64,000 nucleotides of DNA from Saccharopolyspora flava (GCF_900116135.1 NZ_FOZX01000001.1:620001-684000); one strand, 5' to 3'; shown: positions 33,061 through 41,431, numbered from the stretch's first letter. The notes: generated by a model from the sequence alone, not told the origin. Numbers and translations: made by a program.

Positions 33061-33093
33061 ACTTCCCAGATGCCGGGAAGTTAGTATCGGTAC
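33061..33093 (+). promoter_or_regulatory. ndgR promoter and leuC/ndgR operator
   Basis: Perfect inverted repeat ACTTCCC-N7-GGGAAGT (33061-33081) directly followed by a consensus -10 TAGTAT (33082-33087) and then, after 6 nt, the GTG of ndgR. The dyad fits IclR-type LtbR/NdgR sites in the divergent leuC promoter; the spacing to the start codon implies a leaderless ndgR mRNA. Confidence 0.75.
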
Positions 33094-33795
33094 GTGGGAC
33101 AGCATAGCGGCATCGGAGTATTGGACAAGGCAGTGGCCGTTCTGCAGGCGGTGGCTCAGGAGCCGTGCGGCCTGGCGGAACTGTGCAGCCGGACGGGGCT
33201 GCCGCGGGCGACTGCGCACCGGCTGGCGGTGGGTCTGGAGACGCATCGCCTGCTGCGCCGCGGTTCGGATGGCCGGTGGCGTCCTGGCGCGGCTCTGGCG
33301 GAGCTGGCGGGCGGCGCGGTGGATCCGCTGCTGGAGGCGGCGTCCACGATCCTGCCCAAACTCCGGGATGTCACGGGGGAAAGCGTCCAACTGTACCGCC
33401 GGGACGGGATGCAGCGCTTGTGCATCGCGTCGGCGGAGCCGCCGAGCGGTTTGCGGGACACGGTGCCGGTGGGCACGCCGTTGTCGATGACGGCGGGTTC
33501 GGGCGCGAAGGTGCTGGCGGCGTGGGCGGATCCGGCGACGCAGCGCGCGGTGCTGGCGGAGGCGGTGTTCGGTGAGCGCACGCTCTTGGAGGTCCGCCGC
33601 AGGGGCTGGGCCCAGAGCGTCGCGGAGCGAGAAGCGGGCGTGGCGAGCGTCTCGGCCCCGGTCAGGGATTCCCAGGGCACGGTCATCGCAGCCATCTCGG
33701 TCTCGGGCCCCATCGACCGCATGGGCAGGCGCCCAGGAGCCAGGTGGGCAGCAGACCTGCTGGCAGCAGCAGAAGGCCTGCAGAACAGGCTGTGA
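33094..33795 (+). CDS. ndgR: IclR-family regulator of leucine genes (NdgR/LtbR type)
   Basis: 233 aa. N-terminal winged helix ([46 protein letters not shown]) and C-terminal effector domain ([37 protein letters not shown]; then [24 protein letters not shown]). In Streptomyces and Corynebacterium this orthologue, always divergent from leuCD, represses or activates branched-chain and other amino-acid genes. GTG at 33094 without a Shine-Dalgarno site, 6 nt from a -10 box. Confidence 0.92.
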   Translation: MGQHSGIGVLDKAVAVLQAVAQEPCGLAELCSRTGLPRATAHRLAVGLETHRLLRRGSDGRWRPGAALAELAGGAVDPLLEAASTILPKLRDVTGESVQLYRRDGMQRLCIASAEPPSGLRDTVPVGTPLSMTAGSGAKVLAAWADPATQRAVLAEAVFGERTLLEVRRRGWAQSVAEREAGVASVSAPVRDSQGTVIAAISVSGPIDRMGRRPGARWAADLLAAAEGLQNRL

Positions 33796-33926
33796 CAAGC
33801 AGCCAGAAGAAGAGAGACGAAGACCAAGACGACCAAGAGGACCAAGAGGACCAACAAGCGCAAGAAGCGCACCAAGCCCCAGAAGCAAGAAGGGCCTCCC
33901 GGCAACCCGGGAGGCCCTTCGCGTTG
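33796..33926 (+). terminator. T-poor tail and terminator after ndgR
   Basis: 33889-33920 is a 14-bp GC-rich hairpin (GAAGGGCCTCCCGG with its complement, CAAC loop) that can stop both ndgR and tRNA-Glu transcripts. 33797-33890 is almost free of T on the plus strand (AAG/ACC-rich), like the larger tract at 34021-34500. Confidence 0.75.
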
Positions 33927-33999
33927 TAGTCCCGACGGGATTTGAACCCGCGCTACCGCCTTGAGAGGGCGGCGTCCTAGGCCGCTAGACGACGGGACC
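33927..33999 (-). tRNA. tRNA-Glu (anticodon CUC), copy 1
   Basis: 73 nt. Acceptor GGTCCCG pairs with CGGGACT (first pair G-U), discriminator A, anticodon loop CCTCTCA with CTC, T-arm GCGGGTTCAAATCCCGT. No encoded CCA. Identical to copy 2. Confidence 0.97.
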
Positions 34000-34561
34000 G
34001 CGCAACGGTGATAACTCTACAACACCCCCCAACCCCCAAGAACAACCCCCCACCCCACCCCCAAGACCAGCAAAAACAACAAACAAGTGACCCAAACAAC
34101 AACCAAAACCCCCAACACCAAAGAAGAAGAGAGCAACAAGAGGAGGAGAGGGAGAGGGAAGAGGGAGGGGGAAGAGGGAGACGGACCAAGCACCCCCGAG
34201 CCCGAAGGACGAGCCCAAAGCAAAGAACAAAAGACGCAAGGAAGAGAAGAGAAGAGACCAACACACCGCAGGCAAGCGAAGCGCAGCCAAGAAAAGGAAG
34301 ACACACAACAACGAGGGCGAAGCCCGAGCAAGAAACCCCGAGGGCGAAGCCCGAGAGACATCGAGGGGCGAAGCCCAAGCAAGAGAACGCAACCAAGGAG
34401 ATGCTGGTCAGAAACCCAGGCCGGGAACGCCACGAAGGCGAGGAGCCCTCCCCCACGCCACCACCGCACCGTGGGGGGCTTGGGGGGTTCGACCCCCCCA
34501 ATACAATGACGAAGGAGGCCCGGCTCACGACAAAATCGTGAGCACAGGCCTCCTACCTCTG
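34000..34561. other. T-depleted, G-quadruplex-prone tract between the two tRNA-Glu genes
   Basis: About 560 nt whose plus strand has almost no T from 34021 to 34500, while the host is otherwise balanced. Minus-strand G runs at 34025-34030, 34033-34037, 34046-34051, 34053-34056 and 34058-34062 meet the usual G-quadruplex rule. A -10-like TAGAGT (34014-34019, minus) just upstream of tRNA-Glu copy 1 puts that G-run block where its -35 should be. Three GGGCGAAGCCC mini-hairpins start at 34315, 34342 and 34366. 34514-34553 is a two-step hairpin that looks like the terminator of tRNA-Glu copy 2. I find no gene. Confidence 0.7.
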
Positions 34562-34634
34562 TAGTCCCGACGGGATTTGAACCCGCGCTACCGCCTTGAG
34601 AGGGCGGCGTCCTAGGCCGCTAGACGACGGGACC
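34562..34634 (-). tRNA. tRNA-Glu (anticodon CUC), copy 2
   Basis: 73 nt, identical over its length to copy 1. 30 nt downstream of tRNA-Gln on the same strand, so the two are probably one transcript. Confidence 0.97.
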
Positions 34635-34664
34635 GCGTGAGAGATCACCGGAGTGATCCGCTCG

Positions 34665-34736
34665 CTGGGGTACCAGGACTCGAACCTAGACTAACTGAAC
34701 CAGAATCAGTCGTGCTGCCGATTACACCATACCCCA
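34665..34736 (-). tRNA. tRNA-Gln (anticodon CUG)
   Basis: 72 nt. Acceptor TGGGGTA pairs with TACCCCA (U1-A72, typical of tRNA-Gln), discriminator G, anticodon loop TTCTGGT with CTG, T-arm TAGGTTCGAGTCCTG. It precedes tRNA-Glu and lies near gltX; in this phylum GatCAB (57-61 kb here) may convert Glu-tRNA(Gln), made by GltX, into Gln-tRNA(Gln). Confidence 0.96.
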
Positions 34737-34820
34737 TGGTGACCGACGGCCAGTTGTCTGGAATTCCGATCTCCGCCGGGGAGTTCGGGCTCCGGACTTC
34801 TGTCCGCCGCGTTGGTGAAT

Positions 34821-34826
34821 ATATTA
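34821..34826 (-). promoter_or_regulatory. Candidate -10 of the tRNA-Gln/tRNA-Glu unit
   Basis: TAATAT on the minus strand in a locally AT-rich spot, 85 nt before tRNA-Gln. No good -35. The rest of 34737-34892 holds no gene; CCCC-GAAAGA-GGGG (about 34856-34869) could help to terminate the HAD gene. Confidence 0.4.
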
Positions 34827-34892
34827 GACCACCGCTCAGACCCCCTTCTCACCACCCCCCTCTTTCGGGGTTGCCGCAGGTGAGGGGCGTTT

Positions 34893-35660
34893 TCAGCGGG
34901 TCTGGCCGACGAGGTCGGCGAGGTGGGGTGCGGCGATCTCGGTGACGAGGAGTTCGGGGAGTTCGCGGAGCCCGGTGATGGCCTGGGTGGTGTCGTCGGC
35001 ACCGCTGCGTGGTGCGGGGATCCGGTCGCGGTTGAGCCAGATGCCGCGGAGGCCGGCGCGGGTGGCGCCTTGGGCGTCGGTGCTGAGGCGGTCGCCGACG
35101 TGGGCGACTTCGCCGGGCTGGAGGCCGAGGCGTTCGCAGGCGGTGTGGAAGATCCGCGGGTCGGGTTTGGCGATGCCGATCTCGCCGGAGATGACGACGG
35201 CGTCGAAGGCGTCGGCGAGTCCGACGGCGGCGAGTTTCCTGCGCTGGTAGGCGCCGGGGGCGTTGGTGACGGCGGCGAGCTTGAGGCCGGTGGCGCGCAT
35301 CCAGTCGAGGGTGTCGGTGACGTCGTCGTAGAGGCTCCAGGCGCGTTGCATGGCGGCCATCCGACGGGTTTCGCGGCGGCGGGCTTCGTCGTGGTCGATG
35401 CGTTCGCCGAAGGCGGCGAAGAAGGCGCGGGTGCGTTCGACGCACATCTCGTCGAAGGTGAGCTGCCCGGTGACGAATCGCCCGTAGTAGCGGTCGGTGG
35501 TGCGCTGCCACACCGGCCAGGCCCGGTCGGTGCCGAGGAGTTCCCGGAGGGAGCTGCGGGCCGCGCTCCGGCTGTCGACGAGGGTGTCGTCGAGGTCGAG
35601 GCAGACGGCCTTGATCTGGGCGGGATTGCGGGGATTCGATTCGTCAGCCGCGGATGTCAC
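34893..35660 (-). CDS. HAD-superfamily hydrolase (phosphatase), subfamily IA
   Basis: 255 aa. Motif I VCLDLDDTLVDS with the nucleophile Asp, motif II AAVTNAP, motif III lysine in EIGIAKPDPRIF and motif IV HVGDRLSTDAQGA. The alpha-helical cap between motifs I and II (about 100 residues) places it with subfamily IA small-molecule phosphatases such as YjjG-like nucleotidases. Substrate unknown. GTG at 35660; ribosome site is CTCGGG only. Alone on its strand between the tRNA cluster and gltX. Confidence 0.88.
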   Translation of the reverse strand: MTSAADESNPRNPAQIKAVCLDLDDTLVDSRSAARSSLRELLGTDRAWPVWQRTTDRYYGRFVTGQLTFDEMCVERTRAFFAAFGERIDHDEARRRETRRMAAMQRAWSLYDDVTDTLDWMRATGLKLAAVTNAPGAYQRRKLAAVGLADAFDAVVISGEIGIAKPDPRIFHTACERLGLQPGEVAHVGDRLSTDAQGATRAGLRGIWLNRDRIPAPRSGADDTTQAITGLRELPELLVTEIAAPHLADLVGQTR

Positions 35661-35813
35661 CCCGAGAGGCTAGGCGTTCACGCACCGCGTCCGACTCTGC
35701 CAACCTAGTGAAGTCTGGTGTGGGTGTGCGAACACTGTGCAACCACCGGCGGGGCTCGTCCCGTCTTAGCAGTTGGGCTCGGTCGCGTGGCGGACGATTT
35801 CGCTGGTGAGACG

Positions 35814-35856
35814 ACGACGCCGCCGCGCGCTCAGGTGAGCGGCACGGCGGCGTCGT
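35814..35856. terminator. Hairpin after gltX
   Basis: 12-bp stem ACGACGCCGCCG (35814-35825) with 35845-35856, 19-nt loop; 17 nt from the gltX stop. 35661-35813 contains no gene. Confidence 0.55.
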
Positions 35857-35872
35857 GGCGGCGCGGGATCGG

Positions 35873-37369
35873 TCAGCCGAGCGCCTTGCGGAGCCGGGCG
35901 AGCGAGACGTCGCGGCCGAGCAGTTCCATCGATTCGTACAGCGGCGGCGACACGGTGCGGCCGGTGATGGCCACGCGCACGGGCGCGAAGGCCTTGCGCG
36001 GCTTGATGCCCAGGCCGTCGACGACGGAGACCTTGAGGGCCTCCTCGATGGCGGCGGTGGTCCACTCCGGGAGCGCTTCGAGCGAGCCGATGGCGGCTTC
36101 CAGGACGGGCCGGGCGTCGTCGCCGAGGGCCTTCTGCGCGGAGGCCTCCTCGGGCTGGAAGTCGTCGCCGGCGAACAGGAAGCCCATCATGCCGACGGCG
36201 TCGGAGAGCACGATGAGCCGCTCCTGCACCAGGGGCGCGGCGGCGCGGACGGTGGCCAGCTGCTCCTCGGTGGGCTGCGCGGGCAGCACGCCGCCGTCGA
36301 CGAGGTAGGGCACGATCCGCTCGACGAAGTCGTCGGGCGCCAGGGCGCGCAGGTGCGCGGAGTTGATGGCGTCGGCCTTCTTCTGGTCGAAGCGGGCCGG
36401 GTTGGAGCTCACCCGCGAGATGTCGAAGGCCTCGACCATCTCGTCGAGGGTGAACACGTCGCGGTCGTCGGCGATGGACCAGCCGAGCAGCGCGAGGTAG
36501 TTGAGCAGGCCTTCGGGCAGGAAGCCGCGGTCGCGGTGGTGGAACAGGTTGGACTGCGGGTCCCGCTTGGACAGCTTCTTGTTGCCCTCGCCCATGACGA
36601 ACGGCAGGTGCCCGAACTCGGGCGTGAAGCCGGTGACGCCGATGCGCTGCAGCGCCTCGTAGAGGGCGATCTGGCGGGGCGTGGACGACAGCAGGTCTTC
36701 ACCGCGCAGCACGTGGGTGATTTGCATGAGCGCGTCGTCGACGGGGTTGGTGAGCGTGTAGAGCGGGTCGCCGTTGCCGCGCACCAGCACCGGGTCGGGG
36801 ACGCTGCCGGCGGGGAAGGTGATCTCGCCGCGCACCAGGTCGGTGAAGGTGATGTCGCGGGCGGGCATCTTCAGCCGCAGCACGGGCTTGCGGCCTTCAG
36901 CGCGGAAGGCGTCGCGCTGCTCGTCGGTGAGGTCGCGGTCGAAGTTGTCGTAGCCGAGCTTGGGGTCGCGCCCGGCGGCCTTGTGGCGGGCTTCGACCTC
37001 CTCGGGGCTGGAGTAGGACTCGTAGAGCTCTCCGGCGGCCAGCAGGCGCTGGGCGATGTCGGCGTAGATGTCGCGCCGCTCGCTCTGCCGGTAGGGCCCG
37101 TACTCGCCGCCGACCTCGGGGCCTTCGTCCCAGTCGAGGCCCAGCCAGCGCAGCGCGTCGAGCAGCGCCTGGTAGGACTCCTCGCTGTCCCGGGCGGCGT
37201 CGGTGTCCTCGATGCGGAACACCAGCTTGCCCTTGTTGTGCCGGGCGAACGCCCAGTTGTAGAGGGCGGTGCGGATCAGGCCGACGTGCGGCGTTCCGGT
37301 CGGTGACGGGCAGAAACGGGCGCGAACCTGCCCCTTGGCTGCGTTGGTGCTGGCTTCTGGCGTGCTCAT
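35873..37369 (-). CDS. gltX: Glutamyl-tRNA synthetase
   Basis: 498-aa class I synthetase. [29 protein letters not shown] holds the HIGH-type signature (PHVG), and [12 protein letters not shown] the KMSKS-type signature. Also [10 protein letters not shown] and [23 protein letters not shown]. Probably non-discriminating: GatCAB is encoded in this window, so GltX is expected to charge both tRNA-Glu and tRNA-Gln. The tRNA genes lie just downstream. ATG at 37369. Confidence 0.97.
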   Translation of the reverse strand: MSTPEASTNAAKGQVRARFCPSPTGTPHVGLIRTALYNWAFARHNKGKLVFRIEDTDAARDSEESYQALLDALRWLGLDWDEGPEVGGEYGPYRQSERRDIYADIAQRLLAAGELYESYSSPEEVEARHKAAGRDPKLGYDNFDRDLTDEQRDAFRAEGRKPVLRLKMPARDITFTDLVRGEITFPAGSVPDPVLVRGNGDPLYTLTNPVDDALMQITHVLRGEDLLSSTPRQIALYEALQRIGVTGFTPEFGHLPFVMGEGNKKLSKRDPQSNLFHHRDRGFLPEGLLNYLALLGWSIADDRDVFTLDEMVEAFDISRVSSNPARFDQKKADAINSAHLRALAPDDFVERIVPYLVDGGVLPAQPTEEQLATVRAAAPLVQERLIVLSDAVGMMGFLFAGDDFQPEEASAQKALGDDARPVLEAAIGSLEALPEWTTAAIEEALKVSVVDGLGIKPRKAFAPVRVAITGRTVSPPLYESMELLGRDVSLARLRKALG

Positions 37370-37429
37370 AACGGATTCAGCGTAGCCAGGCGCTTGACCG
37401 GCGCACCCGGTAGGTGCATCCTGAGTTTA

Positions 37430-37445
37430 TTCAACACCCGTTGAA
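37430..37445 (+). promoter_or_regulatory. Possible operator upstream of the flavoprotein hydroxylase
   Basis: Exact inverted repeat TTCAAC-N4-GTTGAA, 19 nt before the ATG and in the space divergent from gltX. The size fits a TetR- or MarR-type site. No regulator gene is adjacent. Confidence 0.4.
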
Positions 37446-37464
37446 AACCTGGGAGCGGATCGCG

Positions 37465-38715
37465 ATGGAGCGCACCACCTGCTGCGTCGTCGGCGGCGGA
37501 CCCGCCGGCATGGTGCTCGGACTGCTGCTCGCGCGGGCGGGCGTGCAGGTCACGGTCCTGGAGAAGCACGGGGACTTCCTGCGCGACTTCCGGGGCGACA
37601 CCGTGCACCCCACGACCCTGCAGCTCCTCGACGACCTCGGCCTGGCCGAGCGCTTCGAGCAGATCCCGCAGAGCCGGATCACCAAGCTCCAGCTGCCGCT
37701 CGGGCCCGACGGGTCGCTGTTCACCATGGGCGACTTCTCGCTGCTGAAGATCAAGTACAACTACATCGCGATGGTTCCGCAGTGGGACCTGCTGGACATG
37801 CTCGCCGAGGAGGGCAAGGCCGAACCGACCTTCTCGCTGCGGATGAACACCGAGGCCACCGAGCTCGTCCGGGAGGGCGGCCGGGTGCGCGGCGTGCGCT
37901 ACCGCACGGCCTCGGGCGAGACCGGCGAGCTGCGCGCCGACATCACGGTCGCCTGCGACGGCCGCAAGTCCTTCGTGCGCGACCTGCCGGAGCTGGAGCT
38001 GCACGACTTCCCCACGCCGATGGACGTGCGCTGGTTCCGGCTGCCGCGCCAGGAGGGCGATCCGGACGGGCTGCTCGGGCTGTTCCGCAAGCGCAGCTTC
38101 CAGGTGCTCATCGACCGGCGCGACTACTTCCAGGTCGCCTCGATCATCCACAAGGGCTCCGACGCCGAGGGCCGGTCGGGGCCGGTCGAGGAGTTCAACG
38201 CGCAGCTCCGGCGGGAGATCCCGTGGCTGGGCGACCGGGAGCTGGTGCGCTCGTGGGACGACGTGAAGCTGCTGCACGTGACCCTGGACCGGCTGCGCAG
38301 CTGGCACGTGCCGGGGCTGCTGTGCATCGGCGACGCCGCGCACGCGATGTCACCGGTCGGCGGCGTGGGCATCAACCTCGCGGTGCAGGACGCGGTCGCG
38401 GCGGCCCGGCACCTGGCCCGCCCGCTGCGCGAGGGACGGCTGCGCCGCAGGCACGTGGTGGCGATCCAGCGCCGCCGCTGGCTCACCACGGTGCTGATCC
38501 AGGGATTCCAGCGGATGATCCACGAGAAGGTGGTCGGCCCGGCGCTGCGCGGCGAGATCGACCTGAGCGGCTCGGCCAGGCTGCCGCTGCCGGTGCGGGC
38601 GGTGAGCCGGCTGCCGTTCCTGCGCCGCTTCCCGCCCTACCTCCTCGCCTACGGCGCGGTCCGCGAGCGCCCGCCGCGCGAATCCCTCCGAGGAAGCGCG
38701 CTGCGGGGCGCGTGA
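37465..38715 (+). CDS. FAD-dependent monooxygenase, UbiH/PHBH family
   Basis: 416 aa. FAD site CCVVGGGPAGMVLGLLLARAGVQVTVLEKH (GxGxxG), the middle NAD(P)H/FAD motif (around TVACDGRKSFVRDLPELELHDFPTPMDVRW; the expected DG present), and GDAAHAMSPVGGVGINLAVQDAVAAARHLA. Group A flavin hydroxylases act on aromatic or isoprenoid substrates. The C-terminal part (LPLPVRAVSRLPFLRRFPPYLLAYG) is amphipathic. ATG at 37465 with GGGAG about 9 nt upstream. It is a lone plus-strand gene between gltX and the FAH gene, ended by a family B hairpin. Substrate unknown. Confidence 0.85.
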   Translation: MERTTCCVVGGGPAGMVLGLLLARAGVQVTVLEKHGDFLRDFRGDTVHPTTLQLLDDLGLAERFEQIPQSRITKLQLPLGPDGSLFTMGDFSLLKIKYNYIAMVPQWDLLDMLAEEGKAEPTFSLRMNTEATELVREGGRVRGVRYRTASGETGELRADITVACDGRKSFVRDLPELELHDFPTPMDVRWFRLPRQEGDPDGLLGLFRKRSFQVLIDRRDYFQVASIIHKGSDAEGRSGPVEEFNAQLRREIPWLGDRELVRSWDDVKLLHVTLDRLRSWHVPGLLCIGDAAHAMSPVGGVGINLAVQDAVAAARHLARPLREGRLRRRHVVAIQRRRWLTTVLIQGFQRMIHEKVVGPALRGEIDLSGSARLPLPVRAVSRLPFLRRFPPYLLAYGAVRERPPRESLRGSALRGA

Positions 38716-38719
38716 GCTC

Positions 38720-38801
38720 GGCAGTGGACAGTTTTAGCCATAATTGACCAGACAAAAGGGACATCAAGCCCGGGCGGTTCTGGCTAAAACTGTCCACTGC
38801 C
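38720..38801. repeat. Family B hairpin element, copy 1
   Basis: Perfect 21-bp terminal inverted repeats (38720-38740 and 38781-38801; core GTTTTAGCCA/TGGCTAAAAC) that close a 40-nt loop. The left arm and loop (about 35 nt from the GTTTTAGCC core through AAAAGGGACAT) match copy 2 at 61778 with only a few changes. It lies 4 nt after the hydroxylase stop and before the convergent FAH gene stop. Confidence 0.8.
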
Positions 38802-38841
38802 CCACATTGCCACCCGAAGGTGACCACGTGGGGGCGGGAAG

Positions 38842-39624
38842 TCAGGCGTTCTGGACCGGGTTGGTGAGGGCGCCGAGGCCGTCGATGGCGACGGTGACCT
38901 TCTGGCCGTCGGTCATCGGGCCGACCCCGGCCGGGGTGCCGGTGAGGATGACGTCGCCGGGCAGCAGCGTCATGATCCGCGACACCCACGAGACCAGGCC
39001 GCCGATGCCGTGCACCAGCTGCGAGGTCCGGCCGTCCTGCTTGACCTCGCCGTCCAGGTCGGTGCGGATCGACAGGTCCGACGGGTCGAGCTCGGTGTCG
39101 ATCCACGGCCCCAGCGGGCAGAACGTGTCGTAGCCCTTGGCGCGGGTCCACTGCCCGTCGGCCTTCTGCTGGTCGCGGGCGGTGACGTCGTTGGCGATCG
39201 TGTAGCCCAGCAGCACCTCGGTGCCGCGCGCCTCCGGAACGTCCTTGCAGGGCTGGCCGATGATCGCGGCCAGCTCGCCCTCGAAGTCGACCCGCTCGGA
39301 GTTCGGCGGCAGCTTGATCGGCGCGTTCGGGCCGATCACCGAGGTCGAGGGCTTCATGAAGATCAGCGGGTTCTCCGGCGCCTCGCTGCCCATCTCGGCG
39401 GCGTGCTCGGCGTAGTTCTTGCCGACGCAGATCACCTTGCTCGGCAGGATCGGCGCCAGCAGCCGCACGTCGGCCATCGGCCACTTGCGACCGGTGTAGG
39501 TGGGCGTGCCGAACGGGTGCTGGTCGATCTCGACCGCGACGATCTTCTCGCGCGGCGCAGCCGGATCCGGCTCCAGAGCCACGAAGGACACCCCGTCAGA
39601 GTGGGCGACACGAGCCAACCGCAA
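38842..39624 (-). CDS. Fumarylacetoacetate hydrolase (FAH) family protein
   Basis: 260 aa. KVICVGKNYAEHAAEMGSEAPENPLIFMKPSTSVIGP, then VDFEGELAAIIG with the metal-binding Glu residues, and YTIANDVTARDQQKADGQWTRAKGYDTFCPLGPWI. Family members include fumarylpyruvate hydrolase, oxaloacetate decarboxylase and 2-hydroxyhepta-diene-dioate isomerase, so the reaction is uncertain; it is orthologous in position to Rv2993c. The TTG at 39624 (RLARVAHSDG) has GGAGG 8 nt upstream and is the best start; an upstream ATG/GTG has none. Confidence 0.88.
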   Translation of the reverse strand: MRLARVAHSDGVSFVALEPDPAAPREKIVAVEIDQHPFGTPTYTGRKWPMADVRLLAPILPSKVICVGKNYAEHAAEMGSEAPENPLIFMKPSTSVIGPNAPIKLPPNSERVDFEGELAAIIGQPCKDVPEARGTEVLLGYTIANDVTARDQQKADGQWTRAKGYDTFCPLGPWIDTELDPSDLSIRTDLDGEVKQDGRTSQLVHGIGGLVSWVSRIMTLLPGDVILTGTPAGVGPMTDGQKVTVAIDGLGALTNPVQNA

Positions 39625-39703
39625 GACTAAAACCTCCGCACGATCTGCTGTGGACTTCGCCCAACATACTCGGCCACGCCCACCCACCACCGCATTCGGG
39701 GCC

Positions 39704-41323
39704 TCAGCGCGAGGCAGCGGTCACGTTCCGCCGCAACGAGCAGTGGAGCAGCGCGTCGCACAGCGCCAGCCAGCTGGCCTCGACGATGTTGGCGTGCACG
39801 CCGACGGTGGTCCACTCGTGCTCGCCGTCGCGGGACTCCACCAGCACGCGGGTGACCGCGTCGGTGCCGGGTTCGTCGACGAGGATGCGGACCTTGTAGT
39901 CGGCCAGCTCCACCGACTCCAGCCACGGCAGCCGCGGCACCAGGGCCTGCCGCAGCGCGGCGTCGAGCGCGTTGACCGGCCCGTTGCCCTCGGCGGTGGC
40001 GATCACCCGCTCCCCCGACACGCTCACCCGCACCGTCGCCTCGGACACGACCTCGCCGTCCTCGCGGTGGTCGAGCAGCACCCGGTAGGACTCCAGCTCG
40101 AAGGGCGCGTCGAGCGCCGCGTCGCCGATCTCGCGGCGCAGCAGCAGTTCCAGCGACGCGTCGGCGGCCTCGAAGGACCAGCCGCGCGCCTCCAGCTCCT
40201 TGACCTTCCGCACGGCACCGCCGACGGCCTCCGGGGACAGCTCCAGGCCCAGCTCGGCGCCCTTGAGCTCCAGGCTGGCGCGGCCGGCCATCTCGGTCAC
40301 CAGCACCCGCATGTCGTTGCCGACCTCGGCCGGGTCGAGGTGGTTGTAGAGCTCGGGGTCCACTTTGATCGCACTGGCGTGCAGACCCGCCTTGTGCGCG
40401 AACGCCGACTGCCCGACGTAGGCCTGGTGGGTGTCCGGCGCGAGGTTGGCGATTTCCGCCAGGGCGTGGGAAACCCGCGTCAGCTCCGCGAGCTTTCCCT
40501 CCGGCAGCACGGGTTTGCCGAGCTTCACACCCAGATTTCCCAGCACCGCGAACAGATCCGCGTTGCCCGCGCGCTCGCCGTAGCCGTTGGCGGTGCACTG
40601 CACGTGGCTGGCACCGGCCTGCACGGCGGCGACGCTGTTGGCCACCGCGCAGCCGGTGTCGTCCTGGCAGTGGATGCCGACCCGCAGGCCGGTGCGCGCG
40701 ATGACCTCCTCGACGGTCTCGGCGAGCTGCAGCGGGAGCTGGCCGCCGTTGGTGTCGCACAGCACCACCACGTCGGCGCCCGCGCCCGCGGCGGCGTCGA
40801 GCACGCGCAGCGAGGTGTCGGGATCGAAGGCGTAGCCGTCGAAGAAGTGCTCGGCGTCGAGGAACACGCGCCTGCCGTGCTCGACGAGGTGGCGGACGGT
40901 GTCGGCGACCATCGCGCAGTTCTCGGCCACGTCGGTGCGCAGCGCGCGTTCGATGTGCCTGCGGTCCGATTTGGCCACCAGCGTCACCACCGGAGCGCGA
41001 GAGTCCAGCAGTGCCGCCACTTGCCGGTCTTCCTCCACTGTGGACCCGGCTCGGCGGGTGGAGCCGAAGGCCACGAGAGCGGAGTGCTGGAGCTCCAGTT
41101 CCCCTTGTGCGGCGCGGTGGAAGAACTCGGTGTCCTTGGGAAGCGCTCCGGGCCAACCACCTTCGATGAACCCGACGCCGAGATCGTCGAGCAGCCGCGC
41201 CACGGCGAGCTTGTCGGTCACCGAGTACGAAATCCCCTCGCGCTGCGCGCCGTCGCGCAACGTCGTGTCGTAGACGTGGAAGTCGTCGCCCAGGGGCGTG
41301 CCTGCCGGGTGGGTGCGGGTCAC
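39704..41323 (-). CDS. cimA: Citramalate synthase
   Basis: Condenses pyruvate with acetyl-CoA to (R)-citramalate, a threonine-independent route to 2-oxobutyrate and isoleucine. 539 aa. HMGL-like TIM barrel (VYDTTLRDGAQREGISYSVTDKLAVARLLDDLGVGFIEGGWPGA; metal ligands in HCQDDTGCAVANSVAA), then LeuA_dimer regulatory domain (VRVSVSGERVIATAEGNGPVNALDAALRQAL), the latter binding the end product. GTG at 41323. It follows leuB on the same strand, after an attenuator-like leader with Ile codons. Could in part act as 2-isopropylmalate synthase, but the domain pattern fits CimA. Confidence 0.92.
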   Translation of the reverse strand: MTRTHPAGTPLGDDFHVYDTTLRDGAQREGISYSVTDKLAVARLLDDLGVGFIEGGWPGALPKDTEFFHRAAQGELELQHSALVAFGSTRRAGSTVEEDRQVAALLDSRAPVVTLVAKSDRRHIERALRTDVAENCAMVADTVRHLVEHGRRVFLDAEHFFDGYAFDPDTSLRVLDAAAGAGADVVVLCDTNGGQLPLQLAETVEEVIARTGLRVGIHCQDDTGCAVANSVAAVQAGASHVQCTANGYGERAGNADLFAVLGNLGVKLGKPVLPEGKLAELTRVSHALAEIANLAPDTHQAYVGQSAFAHKAGLHASAIKVDPELYNHLDPAEVGNDMRVLVTEMAGRASLELKGAELGLELSPEAVGGAVRKVKELEARGWSFEAADASLELLLRREIGDAALDAPFELESYRVLLDHREDGEVVSEATVRVSVSGERVIATAEGNGPVNALDAALRQALVPRLPWLESVELADYKVRILVDEPGTDAVTRVLVESRDGEHEWTTVGVHANIVEASWLALCDALLHCSLRRNVTAASR

Positions 41324-41377
41324 TGGATCGTCTCCCGTCGAGAGGGGTCGGTTCGGCGTGGACGTGCAGCGGGCAAC

Positions 41378-41408
41378 AAAAAAGACCCCCCGCAGGATGC
41401 GAGAGGTC
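41378..41408 (-). terminator. Attenuator-type terminator in the cimA leader
   Basis: Hairpin GACCTCTCGCA-TCC-TGCGGGGGGTC (11 bp with two G-U pairs; 41384-41408) followed on the minus strand by TTTTTT (41378-41383). It is 55 nt upstream of the cimA start and 23 nt after the leader-peptide stop, so it can stop transcription before cimA. Confidence 0.8.
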
Positions 41409-41431
41409 AGCGCGCCGGGATGCGGAGATGT

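Noticed and set aside
34480-34500. tRNA-like T-arm GGGGGTTCGACCCCC on the plus strand
   Set aside because: No acceptor, D-arm or anticodon stem can be fitted around it; it is a plain G/C hairpin.
33977-34528. Minus-strand ORF of 183 aa and a sister frame of 150 aa in the T-poor tract, very rich in Leu/Phe/Gly/Cys/Ser
   Set aside because: Their composition follows directly from the T depletion of the other strand. They overlap a tRNA gene, have no ribosome site, and show no membrane-protein pattern beyond bulk hydrophobicity.
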